Below, in pieces: positions 7,564 to 15,889 of a stretch of DNA of 32,500 nt. A program made the position numbers and the translations under genes. The notes beneath the pieces are model-generated. The model saw nothing but the letters and a program-made list of their open reading frames with translations, made no database searches and was not told the origin of the DNA. Position 1 is the stretch's first letter. Each line of letters starts with the position of its first letter. The DNA is from Verrucomicrobiota bacterium JB022. Its GTDB lineage: Bacteria; Verrucomicrobiota; Verrucomicrobiia; Opitutales; Oceanipulchritudinaceae. The DNA lies in NCBI GenBank assembly GCA_030673845.1, contig JAUTCQ010000013.1:1-32500 (forward strand), written 5' to 3'.

Positions 7564-9165
7564 ATGAACGATTTTTTCACGCACTTTTGGTCGACGAAGG
7601 GCTTCATGCCACACAGCCACTGCTATACCGTCGAGTATGGCACCTTCTGGCTCGCCGTAGGTGCCGACGTGCTGATCGCCGCAGCCTACTTCTCGATCCC
7701 GTACGCCCTCTGGATCCTGGTCAAGCAGCGGTCCGACCTGATCCACCGCAACCTGTTCTACCTGTTTGCGTCGTTCATCTTCCTTTGCGGCGTCACCCAC
7801 ATCTTCAGCATGATCGGGATGTGGCACCCACTTTATCGGGTCGACGCCGCGCTGCGGCTGCTCACCGGCCTCGTCTCGCTCGGCACCAGCATCGTGCTCT
7901 GGCGGGCACTGCCCACCATCCTGCAGTTCCCCAGCAAGGCGCAGATGGAAGCCGCCCAGCTCGAAGCCGCCCGGCAGGAGCTGCTGCGCGAGAAGGAGGC
8001 CGCCTCCAATCGCATGAAGAGCGAGTTCCTCGCCAACATGAGCCATGAGATCCGCACGCCCCTCAACGGCGTCATCGGCATGCTCGACGTGCTCCTGCAA
8101 AGCAACCTCGACGACCGCCAGAACGACTGCGTAAAAGTCGCGCTCGACGCCTCCGAGCGCCTGCTCGTGATCATCAACGACGTGCTCGACCTCTCCAAGA
8201 TCGAGGCCGGCAAGCTCCAGTTCAACCACGCCGACCTCATCCTCCGCGAAGTGGCCGAAGAGGTGATGGACCTCCTGCGCCTGCAGGCCGACGAAAAAGG
8301 CCTCGCCTTTACCCTTCAGGTCGATCGGGCCTTGCCGCACACCCTCCATGGCGACGCCGCCCGCATCTCGCAGATCCTCATCAACCTGCTCTCGAACGCG
8401 CTCAAGTTTACCCGCCGGGGCGAAGTGGCCCTGCACCTGCGCCACGTGGAGACCGAAGCCCAGCGCGTCACGGTCGAGCTGGAAGTAAAGGACACCGGCA
8501 TCGGCATCCCCCAAGACCGCCTCGACGCCATTTTCGACGCCTTTACCCAGACCGACGCCAGCATCCAGAAGCACTTCGGCGGCACCGGCCTCGGCCTCAC
8601 CATCGCCAGCCGCCTCTCGCAGCTCATGGGTGGCGGCCTGCGCGTCGAAAGCGCCGTCGGCCAAGGCTCGACTTTCACCGCCCGCCTCCAGCTGCAAACG
8701 GCTCAGACCGCCGAAGCCAAGCCGGCCCCCGCTCAGCCCGCCTCGCCTGCCGCCGAGCCCCAGGGCCCGCAGTGGCACATCCTGCTGGTCGAAGACTCTC
8801 CGGCCAACCGCAACGTGCTGCAACGCATGATCGAAGGCCCCAACTACCGGGTGACAGCCGCCGAGACGGCCGAAGCCGCCTGGCCCCTGCTCGAAGCCGA
8901 GCCCTTCGACCTGCTCCTCGTCGACGTGCGCCTGCCCGGCGTCGACGGCCTCGAATTCACCCGCCTCTACCGTGAGCGCGAGCAGGCCCGCAACCGCACC
9001 CCCCGCCCCATCGTCGGCCTCTCTGCCCAAGCCATGCGCGAAGACGTCGAAGCCGGCATGGAAGCCGGCATGGACGCCTACCTCACCAAACCCGTCCGCC
9101 GCCACGAACTGCTCTCCATGCTCGACCGCTTCCGCCTCGGAGTCGAAGAGCAGCCGGTGGAGTAG
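7564..9165 (+). CDS. Hybrid histidine kinase with ethylene-receptor-type transmembrane sensor
   Basis: A 533-aa membrane sensor. Residues 27-120 form three hydrophobic helices matching the ethylene-binding domain of plant ETR1 and cyanobacterial relatives. The six residues important for copper/ethylene binding in ETR1 (Asp25, Tyr32, Ile35, Pro36, Cys65, His69) all occur here with a constant shift of ten: Asp35, Tyr42, Ile45, Pro46, Cys75, His79 (AYFSIP and LCGVTH). A short coiled coil (about 124-150) leads straight into the kinase without a GAF or PAS domain. The phospho-acceptor is His161 in [12 protein letters not shown]. The ATPase boxes are [16 protein letters not shown] and GGTGLGL. A C-terminal receiver (403-525) has Glu410/Asp411, phospho-site Asp454 and Lys509. 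The output partner is unknown. Ethylene as ligand is an inference from the domain. Confidence 0.92.
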   Translation: MNDFFTHFWSTKGFMPHSHCYTVEYGTFWLAVGADVLIAAAYFSIPYALWILVKQRSDLIHRNLFYLFASFIFLCGVTHIFSMIGMWHPLYRVDAALRLLTGLVSLGTSIVLWRALPTILQFPSKAQMEAAQLEAARQELLREKEAASNRMKSEFLANMSHEIRTPLNGVIGMLDVLLQSNLDDRQNDCVKVALDASERLLVIINDVLDLSKIEAGKLQFNHADLILREVAEEVMDLLRLQADEKGLAFTLQVDRALPHTLHGDAARISQILINLLSNALKFTRRGEVALHLRHVETEAQRVTVELEVKDTGIGIPQDRLDAIFDAFTQTDASIQKHFGGTGLGLTIASRLSQLMGGGLRVESAVGQGSTFTARLQLQTAQTAEAKPAPAQPASPAAEPQGPQWHILLVEDSPANRNVLQRMIEGPNYRVTAAETAEAAWPLLEAEPFDLLLVDVRLPGVDGLEFTRLYREREQARNRTPRPIVGLSAQAMREDVEAGMEAGMDAYLTKPVRRHELLSMLDRFRLGVEEQPVE

Positions 9166-9173
9166 AGGGGTTA

Positions 9174-9501
9174 TTTCAGCCGCAGATGGACGCAGATTTT
9201 TGCAGATAGGATAACAAAATGGCACGGTTGACTGCGCTGTTTCTATATGTTTGTGGGGTCGGTTTTCTACTTCAGCCCTGGCTCTCGTCAGTCTTGCCGC
9301 TGTCATACAAAATGGGTTTGGCCGCCTTTGGGTCTTTTCTATTCGTTACGGACTTGGTGATCCAGTGGCATTCCGAAAATAAGGTGGGCAAGTAACCCCA
9401 CTCGAAACACACGTCCTGATGCCTTTCCGCGCGCATGCGCCCATAAAGTTTCGGACCCCGGAATCCTATCCGCGTAAATCTGCGTCCATCTGCGGCTAAA
9501 A
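9174..9501. repeat. Cassette bounded by 39-bp imperfect inverted repeats
   Basis: The left arm (9174-9212) and the reverse complement of the right arm (9463-9501) match at 35 of 39 positions; both contain AGCCGCAGATGGACGCAGAT and end in GATAGGAT. The interior of about 250 bases holds one small ORF (9219-9395), whose ATG begins seven bases after the left arm, and about 70 bases of apparently non-coding DNA. The left arm lies eight bases beyond the kinase stop and the right arm 67 bases before the helicase start. The core CGCAGA-x-GGACGCAGA resembles dispersed repeats seen at gene ends elsewhere in this window. Confidence 0.8.
9219..9395 (+). CDS. Small predicted two-TM membrane protein inside the inverted-repeat cassette
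   Basis: A 58-aa ORF starting MARLTALFLYVCGVGFLL and ending HSENKVGK. It has two hydrophobic stretches, about residues 4-28 and 33-49, and a polar, slightly basic tail, as expected of a small inner-membrane protein. A weak AGGA lies eight bases upstream of the ATG. Third codon positions are much less GC-rich than in the neighbouring kinase and helicase genes, so the DNA either came from elsewhere or is not under the same coding constraint. I recognise no family. The alternative is a chance ORF in a non-coding mobile repeat. Confidence 0.45.
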   Translation: MARLTALFLYVCGVGFLLQPWLSSVLPLSYKMGLAAFGSFLFVTDLVIQWHSENKVGK

Positions 9502-9568
9502 AACAGACTGCTTCGCCCATCCCGCCTCCGCGCTTGCACCGTAGGCGGGGGTACGCTTCTCTTGGCCG

Positions 9569-11635
9569 ATGGACTGGGATGACTACTCGCCCATCGACTT
9601 TGAGGCGCAGCTGAACGAAGAGCAATACGCCGCCGTGACGGCCCCCGACGGCCCTGCCCTCGTGCTCGCCGGCGCCGGCTCGGGCAAGACGCGCACCCTG
9701 ACCTATCGCGTGGCCTACCTGCTGCTCGAACGCGGCATCCACCCCGGCAGCCTCATGCTGCTCACCTTTACCAACAAGGCCGCGCGCGAGATGCTCGACC
9801 GCGTGACCGAGCTGACCGGCGAACACAAGCGCCCCTACTGGACGGGTACCTTCCACAGCATCGGCGGTCGCCTCCTGCGCCAGCACGCCGAGGCCGTCGG
9901 CATGCAGCCCAATTACTCCATCCTCGACGCCGACGACGCTGACAGCCTGCTGAAGAACCTGATCAAGAACATCGACAGCCGTTGGCTGCGCAACAAGGAC
10001 AACCCCAAGCCCAGCGTCATCGGCGACCTGATCAGCTTTTCCCGTAACACCAGTATGAGCTTGCGCGAGCTGATCGGCGAGCGCATGCCCTGGGAAGAAG
10101 AGGAGCAAGTGGGCAAGATCCTGCAGTTTGCCGCCGCCTATCAGCAGGCCAAACAGCAGCAAAACGTGATGGACTACGACGACCTGCTCGTCTTCACCCG
10201 CGACCTGCTGCGCGATCACGAAGAAATCCGCGCCCGCCTCCAGCAACGCTTTACCCACATCCTCGTCGACGAATACCAGGACACCAACACGATCCAGAGC
10301 GAGATCGTGGACCTGCTGGCGGGCGAGCGCCACAACATCATGGCCGTGGGCGACGACGCGCAGTGCATCTACACCTGGCGCGGTGCCAACTTCGAAAACA
10401 TCCGCGACTTCCCCGACCGCCACCCCGGCACCCAGATCTACAAGATCGTGCGCAACTACCGCAGCACGCCCGAGATCCTCGCCCTCGCCAACAGCGTGCT
10501 GCGCGCCCAGCCAGCCGCCGCCGGCTACGAAAAGGAACTCGTGGCCGCCCGCGAGCCCGGCCTCCTGCCCTTTATCGTGCCCGCCATCGACTCCAAGATG
10601 CAGGCGCAGTTCATCATCAAACGCATCGAAGCCCTCTTCCGCGACGGCGAGTGCAAGCTGGGCGACATCGCGATCCTCTACCGCTCGCACTACCAGGCGC
10701 TCGACCTGCAGCTCGAATTCTCCCGCCGCGGCATCCCCTTCGTCATCACCAGCGGCGTCCGCTTCTTCGAGCAAGCCCACATCCGCGACTTCGTCTCGCA
10801 GCTCATCGTCGTCAGCAATCCCACCAATCTGCAAGCGTGGGAGCGCCTGCTCTGCCTGCTGGAAAAAGTCGGCCCCGTCACCGTCAACAAGATCCTCAAG
10901 GCCGCGCAAAAGGTCGTGGAGGCCCAGGCGAAGACCCACCAGGCCGACCAAGGCTCGCTCTTCGAAGCCGCCGCCCCCCGCCAGAGCGAAAGCCTGATCC
11001 AGGCTATGGCCGACGAAACCGTGGTGGCCAAAGTGCCCGACGTCTCCCGCGACACCTTTGTCTCGCTCGTCGCCACCCTGCGCGAGCTGGAGGCGGCCAT
11101 GCAACAGCCCGCCACCCTCGTCAAGCCCGTGCGCCTGATCGAGCTGGCGATCGAAGGCTGGTACGTCGACCACATGCGCAACCTCTACGCCAACTACCGC
11201 GAGCGCGAAGACGACCTGCAAGGCCTGGTGGAGTTCGCCGCCCGCTTCGAGACCCTCGAAGACCTGCTCTCGCAACTCGTGCTGCTCAACTCCGAGACCA
11301 CCAACCGGGGCGTGGAGCTGAGCGACGACACCGTACGCATGACCACGATCCACCAGTCCAAAGGGCTTGAATTCCCCGTCGTGTTTGTCATCGGCGTGGC
11401 GGAAGAACAGTTCCCCAGCCGCCGCACGATCGAAACGGGCGACATGGAGGAAGAGCGCCGCCTCTTTTACGTGGCCGTGACCCGCGCCAAGGACGAGCTC
11501 TACCTCTGCTACCCCATGATCAACGCCGGGCGCGGCGGCGGCTCCCTCCGCCTCGAGCCCAGCCGCTTCCTGCAAGAGCTGCCTCGCGACCTCTACGAAA
11601 AGCTCAATGCCCGCAGCGTCACCGCCCACTATTAG
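9569..11635 (+). CDS. UvrD/PcrA/Rep-type superfamily 1 DNA helicase
   Basis: A 688-aa ATP-dependent 3'-5' helicase of the UvrD family, acting in DNA repair and replication restart. The helicase motifs occur in order: LNEEQYAAVTA (Q motif), LAGAGSGKTRT (motif I, Walker A), TFTNKAAREM (Ia), GTFHSIGGRLLR, VDEYQDTN (II), VGDDAQCIYTWRGA (III), VRNYRSTPEIL (IV), TIHQSKGLEFPVVFVIG (V) and LFYVAVTRAKDEL (VI). It is slightly shorter than E. coli UvrD, and the C-terminal tail after motif VI is brief, so UvrD, PcrA and Rep cannot be separated. No Shine-Dalgarno is evident before the ATG at 9569. It appears to be a single-gene unit; the next gene begins 185 bases downstream. Confidence 0.95.
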   Translation: MDWDDYSPIDFEAQLNEEQYAAVTAPDGPALVLAGAGSGKTRTLTYRVAYLLLERGIHPGSLMLLTFTNKAAREMLDRVTELTGEHKRPYWTGTFHSIGGRLLRQHAEAVGMQPNYSILDADDADSLLKNLIKNIDSRWLRNKDNPKPSVIGDLISFSRNTSMSLRELIGERMPWEEEEQVGKILQFAAAYQQAKQQQNVMDYDDLLVFTRDLLRDHEEIRARLQQRFTHILVDEYQDTNTIQSEIVDLLAGERHNIMAVGDDAQCIYTWRGANFENIRDFPDRHPGTQIYKIVRNYRSTPEILALANSVLRAQPAAAGYEKELVAAREPGLLPFIVPAIDSKMQAQFIIKRIEALFRDGECKLGDIAILYRSHYQALDLQLEFSRRGIPFVITSGVRFFEQAHIRDFVSQLIVVSNPTNLQAWERLLCLLEKVGPVTVNKILKAAQKVVEAQAKTHQADQGSLFEAAAPRQSESLIQAMADETVVAKVPDVSRDTFVSLVATLRELEAAMQQPATLVKPVRLIELAIEGWYVDHMRNLYANYREREDDLQGLVEFAARFETLEDLLSQLVLLNSETTNRGVELSDDTVRMTTIHQSKGLEFPVVFVIGVAEEQFPSRRTIETGDMEEERRLFYVAVTRAKDELYLCYPMINAGRGGGSLRLEPSRFLQELPRDLYEKLNARSVTAHY

Positions 11636-11820
11636 CGCAGCAAGCAGGCCTTCTGCGCGAGAGCCTAGCCAGAATATTGCGCTTTGCCCACAAGCGGTCG
11701 ATTTTTTGGATAAACGTTCGTATCAAAAGGTAAGCGGTTGGCCTTACTCACATAACTAACGAAGCTCATTCGGGGTAATAACCGATAAAGGCCATTGCAT
11801 GAGGCCTAAATTACCTTATC

Positions 11821-14800
11821 TTGGGGCCCGTGTCTTCGCTTACTCCATTTGATCCCGATAAGGCGTCGGGCCGCTCCGACTGGGCCCCCGGCTTCACCGT
11901 AGTGGGCATTGGAGCATCCGCCGGCGGATTGGCCGCCCTGCAGCAGCTCTTGAGAGGCACCCCTGCCGATTCGGGCATGGCCTACGTCATCGTCGTGCAC
12001 CTCTCGCCCGAGCACCCGAGCGCCCTCGCCGACATCCTCCAGCGCGAGACGGAGATGAGCGTGCGGCAAGTGACCGAAGACGTGGAGCTGATCGCGAACT
12101 GCGTCTACGTCATCCCGCCCAACCGCAACCTCGCGTCGATCGACTCGCACCTGCGGCTGGAGCCCCTCGAAGAGCAACGGCGCGACCGGGCGCCGATCGA
12201 CCACTTTTTCCGCACCCTCAGCAACACGCACCAGCACAAGGCCGTCGGCATCATCCTCTCCGGCACCGGCAGCGACGGCACCATCGGCCTCGGCTACATC
12301 CGCGAGCGCGGCGGCATCTGCATCGCCCAAGACCCCGCCCAGGCCGAGCACAGCGCCATGCCCCAAAGCGCAATCGCCCACGGCGTCGTCGACCGCGTCC
12401 TGCTACTCGACAAGATGCCGGAGAATCTGCTCCAGATCCGCGACATCCAGGCCCAGATCCGCCTGCCCGACGACGTGGCTGAAGTCTCCGCCGCCGCCCA
12501 GCGCATGCTGCAGAAGATCCTCGCCCAGATCCGCGTGCAATGCGGGCACGACTTTACCCGCTACAAGCCCTCGACCATCGTCCGCCGCATCCGCCGGCGC
12601 ATGCAGCTACGCTATATTCAGGACCTCGAGGCCTACCTGCAGATCCTCCGCGCCGAGCCCGACGAAGTCCGCGACCTGGCGGACGACATGTTGATCACGG
12701 TCACCAACTTCTTCCGCGACCGCAGCGTTTTCGACCACCTAGAGCGCGAAGTCGTCCCCCAGCTCTTCGAAAAGCTCGACCGCGACAACAACAAGATCCG
12801 CCTCTGGTCCGTCGGCTGCGCCACCGGTGAAGAAGCCTACTCGCTCGCCATCCTCCTGCTCGAAGCCTGTTCCGAGCTCGACGTGCGCCCCGAGATCCAG
12901 ATCTTCGCCAGCGACCTCCACCACGAAGCCCTCAACCGCGCCCGCGAAGGCTTTTACTCCGAGTCGATCGAAGGCGACGTCCCGCCCGAGCGCCTCCGCC
13001 GCTTCTTCATCAAGGAGCGCGGCGGCTATCAAGTGCGCAAAGAAGTACGCGAGCTGATCATCTTCGCCCCGCACAACCTCCTGCGCGATCCCCCCTTCTC
13101 CAAGCTCGACCTCATCACCTGCCGCAACCTGCTGATCTACCTGCAGCGCGACGTGCAGCAAGATATCATCGAGCTGTTTCACTACGCCCTGAAGCCCGAC
13201 GGTCACCTCCTGCTCGGGGCCTCCGAATCGGTCGACAACGTGGAGCTCTTCCGCTGTGCGGACAAGGAGCACAAGGTGTTTGTGCGGCGCAACAACTGCA
13301 CGATCGAGCCGCGCATGCCGATCACCAACTTCGAGCACCGCCAGGAGCGCCCCGTAGCGCCCTCCCGCGTGCCCGAGGCCAGCTACTCCTACGGCAACCT
13401 GCACCAGCGCATGGTGGAGCTCTTCGGCCCGCCCAGCGTGCTGATCAACCACGATCACAACATCGTCCACTACTCCGCCCGCGCCGGCCAGTTCATGATC
13501 CAGCCCGGCGGCGCGCCCACCAACAACATCTTCAAACGCGTGCGCGACGAGATGCGCGTGGAGCTGCGCTCCGCCATCTACGCCGTCGAGCAAGGCGCCG
13601 CCACCACCTCCAGCAAGCCCATCGAGCTGCACGACGGGATCAAAGGCACCCGCAGGATCGTCATCCGCGTCGAATCCTCCGGCGAGGCCGAGATGGAAGG
13701 CTACCTCCTCGTCTTCTTCGACGAGGTAAAAGGCGATCACCCCGCCGTCTTCCCCACCACCCAAGGCAACGGCAGCGAAAACAGCCGCGAGCTGGCCAGT
13801 GAGCTGGAGCTGACCCAGCGCCGCCTGCAGATGGTGATCGAAGAATACGAGACCACCCAGGAGGAGATGCGCGCCTCCAACGAAGAACTCCAATCGGCCA
13901 ACGAAGAGCTGCGCTCCACCCTCGAAGAGCTGGAAACGAGCAAGGAAGAGCTCCAGTCGATGAACGAAGAGCTCGTTACCGTCAACCAGGAGAACCGCCA
14001 CAAGGTCGAAGAACTCTCCACGCTGACGAACGATCTGCAAAACCTCTTCGCCTCGACCGAGATCGCCACGCTCTTCCTCGACCGCCAGTTACGCATCCTG
14101 CGCTACACCCCCCAGGTCGGCCAGCTCTTCTCCGTCCGCCCCACCGACCGCGGACGCCCGCTGGGAGACTTTACCCACCGCCTCGGCTACGACCGCGTAG
14201 AGGGCGACGCCCGCGAAGTCTTGCGCACCCTGCAGCCCATCCAGCGCGAAGTGCAGGACGAGCAAAAAAACTGGTACCTGATGCGCATCCTGCCCTACCG
14301 CAGCGCCGAAGACCGCATCGAAGGCGTCGTCATCACCCTCGTCGAGATCTCCCAGCAAAAGGAGACCGAAGAACGCTTGCGCGCCAGCGAGCAAGACCTG
14401 CGGCAGCTCACCTCCACCCTGGAGGACCGCATCGAACAAGCCACCCAGACCGTCCGCCAGCTCGCCTCCAACCTCGCCCTGGCCGAGCAACAGGAACGCA
14501 CCCGCATCGCCCACATCCTGCACGACGACCTCCAGCAAATGCTCGCCAGCGTGCAGATGCGCTTCCACATCCTGCAGCTCAAGCACCAGTTGCCGGAAGA
14601 AGAGGCCGACGAGCTGACCCGCGACCTGCAGCTGACGATCGACATGACGCGCAACCTCACGATCGACCTCAGCCCGCCCATCCTTGATACCGAAGGCTTT
14701 CCCGAAGTGCTGCGCTGGCTCGCCGCCCGCATGCGCGAAGAGCACAACCTTACGGTACAGCTGAAGCCACACCCCGAATTCCCCGCCTTACAGCGTGAGG

Positions 14801-15093
14801 TACAGGTACTGCTCTTCCAGATCGTGCGCGAACTGCTCTTCAACGTCGTGAAGCACGCGCAGACGCACGAAGCCAAAGTGACCCTTTTCACCACCGACTA
14901 CCACTTGCAGATCCTCATCTCCGATGACGGCGATGGGTTCGATCCGGGGCAAAGCCAGGAAAAGCCCTCCGGCTTCGGCCTTTCGTCCGTGCAAGAGCGC
15001 CTCCAGCTTTTTGGGGGCACGCTTGACATTCAGTCCCGACCGGGAGATGGGTGCCGCATAACTGTGCAACTGCCCTTGGAGGCCTCCACCTGA
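11821..15093 (+). CDS. CheB-CheR-PAS-histidine kinase fusion protein
   Basis: A 1090-aa multidomain signalling protein. Residues 25-205 are a CheB-type methylesterase with Ser33 (GIGASAGG), His60 (VVHLSPEH) and Asp152 (GTGSDGT). Residues 225-490 are a CheR-type methyltransferase with the SAM loop WSVGCATGEEAYSLA and LITCRNLLIYLQR. Residues 655-735 are a long Glu-rich coiled coil. A PAS domain occupies about 740-845. The C-terminus is a NarL-partner-type kinase (HisKA_3) with His901 in RIAHILHDDLQQM, Asn1008, and the G box DDGDGFDPG. There is no REC domain ahead of CheB. TTG at 11821 is taken as start, but GTG at 11830, with GGGG just upstream, is about as likely. No receptors or cheA/cheW are nearby, so it probably controls something other than classical chemotaxis, with the receiver gene eight bases downstream as partner. 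Confidence 0.92.
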   Translation: MGPVSSLTPFDPDKASGRSDWAPGFTVVGIGASAGGLAALQQLLRGTPADSGMAYVIVVHLSPEHPSALADILQRETEMSVRQVTEDVELIANCVYVIPPNRNLASIDSHLRLEPLEEQRRDRAPIDHFFRTLSNTHQHKAVGIILSGTGSDGTIGLGYIRERGGICIAQDPAQAEHSAMPQSAIAHGVVDRVLLLDKMPENLLQIRDIQAQIRLPDDVAEVSAAAQRMLQKILAQIRVQCGHDFTRYKPSTIVRRIRRRMQLRYIQDLEAYLQILRAEPDEVRDLADDMLITVTNFFRDRSVFDHLEREVVPQLFEKLDRDNNKIRLWSVGCATGEEAYSLAILLLEACSELDVRPEIQIFASDLHHEALNRAREGFYSESIEGDVPPERLRRFFIKERGGYQVRKEVRELIIFAPHNLLRDPPFSKLDLITCRNLLIYLQRDVQQDIIELFHYALKPDGHLLLGASESVDNVELFRCADKEHKVFVRRNNCTIEPRMPITNFEHRQERPVAPSRVPEASYSYGNLHQRMVELFGPPSVLINHDHNIVHYSARAGQFMIQPGGAPTNNIFKRVRDEMRVELRSAIYAVEQGAATTSSKPIELHDGIKGTRRIVIRVESSGEAEMEGYLLVFFDEVKGDHPAVFPTTQGNGSENSRELASELELTQRRLQMVIEEYETTQEEMRASNEELQSANEELRSTLEELETSKEELQSMNEELVTVNQENRHKVEELSTLTNDLQNLFASTEIATLFLDRQLRILRYTPQVGQLFSVRPTDRGRPLGDFTHRLGYDRVEGDAREVLRTLQPIQREVQDEQKNWYLMRILPYRSAEDRIEGVVITLVEISQQKETEERLRASEQDLRQLTSTLEDRIEQATQTVRQLASNLALAEQQERTRIAHILHDDLQQMLASVQMRFHILQLKHQLPEEEADELTRDLQLTIDMTRNLTIDLSPPILDTEGFPEVLRWLAARMREEHNLTVQLKPHPEFPALQREVQVLLFQIVRELLFNVVKHAQTHEAKVTLFTTDYHLQILISDDGDGFDPGQSQEKPSGFGLSSVQERLQLFGGTLDIQSRPGDGCRITVQLPLEAST

Positions 15094-15101
15094 ACACCAG
15101 C

Positions 15102-15530
15102 ATGAGCAACACGCCAAGCGATTCCACCCCGACTCGCGCTCCCCAGATCTTTGTCATCGAAGACCACGACAACCTGCGCAAACTGCTCGGGGTCTTCCTC
15201 GACATGCAGGACGACTTCGAGTTTGTCGGCAGCGCCCGCTCGGCCGAAGACGCGCTCGTGCTCGTGCCAGAGGTGAAGCCCGACATCATCATGGTCGACC
15301 TCTCGCTGCCCCGCATGAGCGGCGTGGAGTTCGTCCGGGCGATCAAGCAGGAGCTGCCCGAGGTAAAGTGCATCATGCTCTCCGGCCACAATGAGCGCAG
15401 CCACGCCGAGCAAGCCATCGCCGCCGGGGCCATGGGCTACATCCTCAAAGGCAACCCCCTCGAAGTCGGCGAAGCCATCCGCCGCTGCCTCGCCGGCGAA
15501 ATCATCATCTCCGCCGAACTGGAACGGTAG
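15102..15530 (+). CDS. Receiver-only response regulator, NarL/FixJ type without output domain
   Basis: A 142-aa protein from the ATG at 15102; a longer in-frame start at 15051 would lie within the preceding kinase gene. The receiver has Glu20/Asp21 (FVIEDHD), phospho-site Asp66 (IIMVDLSLPRMSG), the switch Ser94 (IMLSGHN) and Lys116 (YILKGN). The final residues, CLAGEIIISAEL, look like the linker that in NarL/FixJ proteins precedes the LuxR-type helix-turn-helix, but the gene stops there. It begins eight bases after the kinase stop and is the obvious phosphate acceptor for its HisKA_3 domain. Either it is a true single-domain relay protein, or it lost its DNA-binding half: a repeat element begins at the base after its stop codon. 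Confidence 0.9.
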   Translation: MSNTPSDSTPTRAPQIFVIEDHDNLRKLLGVFLDMQDDFEFVGSARSAEDALVLVPEVKPDIIMVDLSLPRMSGVEFVRAIKQELPEVKCIMLSGHNERSHAEQAIAAGAMGYILKGNPLEVGEAIRRCLAGEIIISAELER

Positions 15531-15655
15531 GAAAGCAGAAGAGGCTCTCACAAAGAGCGCCAAGACACCAAGATCAGAGGCTGTGGCAAATAAGACCTGG
15601 TTTCTGCCTTCCCCATCTTTGTGCCTGAGTGAACTTGGTGAGAGAATCTGCTTTC
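15531..15655. repeat. 125-bp inverted-repeat element abutting the response regulator stop
   Basis: The element opens with GAAAGCAG (15531) and closes with CTGCTTTC (15655). Internal pairs CTCTCAC/GTGAGAG, CCAAG/CTTGG and AAGAT/ATCTT extend it as a long imperfect palindrome with an unpaired centre. The left part reads CACAAAGAGCGCCAAGACAC, of the same style as the other gene-end repeats. No ORF lies inside. It starts exactly after the TAG at 15528-15530. Confidence 0.75.
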
Positions 15656-15747
15656 GTTTCCGTTGCCCTCCGGCCTTGACTCCGGCCGCCAAATTGGCTT
15701 GTTTACGCGTTTTCAATTACTGAACGAACTTTTCTTTAGCAGATTTT

Positions 15748-15870
15748 ATGGGACAACAACTCCGTGCTCGTGTGAAGCGTAAACGCCGCAATGCCTACTT
15801 GAACCGCCGTAAGGAGCGCCAAAAGGAGGCGATCCAGGCCAAGCGCACTGCCCGCGCCAAGAAAGCCTAA
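15748..15870 (+). CDS. Very small, extremely basic protein
   Basis: A 40-aa ORF beginning MGQQLRARVKRKRRNAYLNR and ending AKRTARAKKA. About 40 percent of residues are Lys or Arg, with Glu scattered in the second half, so it should form one basic helix that binds RNA or DNA. It resembles small ribosome-associated proteins in composition, but I cannot assign it to a named ribosomal protein. The upstream AT-rich stretch (about 15700-15747) is a plausible promoter region, without a clear Shine-Dalgarno. It lies 19 bases ahead of the secreted protein gene and may be co-transcribed with it. The regular composition and closely placed downstream gene argue that it is real. A second basic small protein lies at 30187-30393. 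Confidence 0.65.
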   Translation: MGQQLRARVKRKRRNAYLNRRKERQKEAIQAKRTARAKKA

Positions 15871-15889
15871 GCCGCTTCCCTGCAGGAGC

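Noticed and set aside
7540-9306. 588-codon open frame antisense to the hybrid kinase
   Set aside because: No family motif, and it covers the 3' side of a clearly coding plus-strand gene.
9174-9501. CRISPR-like repeats
   Set aside because: Only two arms in inverted orientation, no direct repeat series and no cas genes.
9272-11629. 785-codon open frame antisense to the helicase
   Set aside because: Low-complexity shadow translation; all helicase motifs are on the plus strand.
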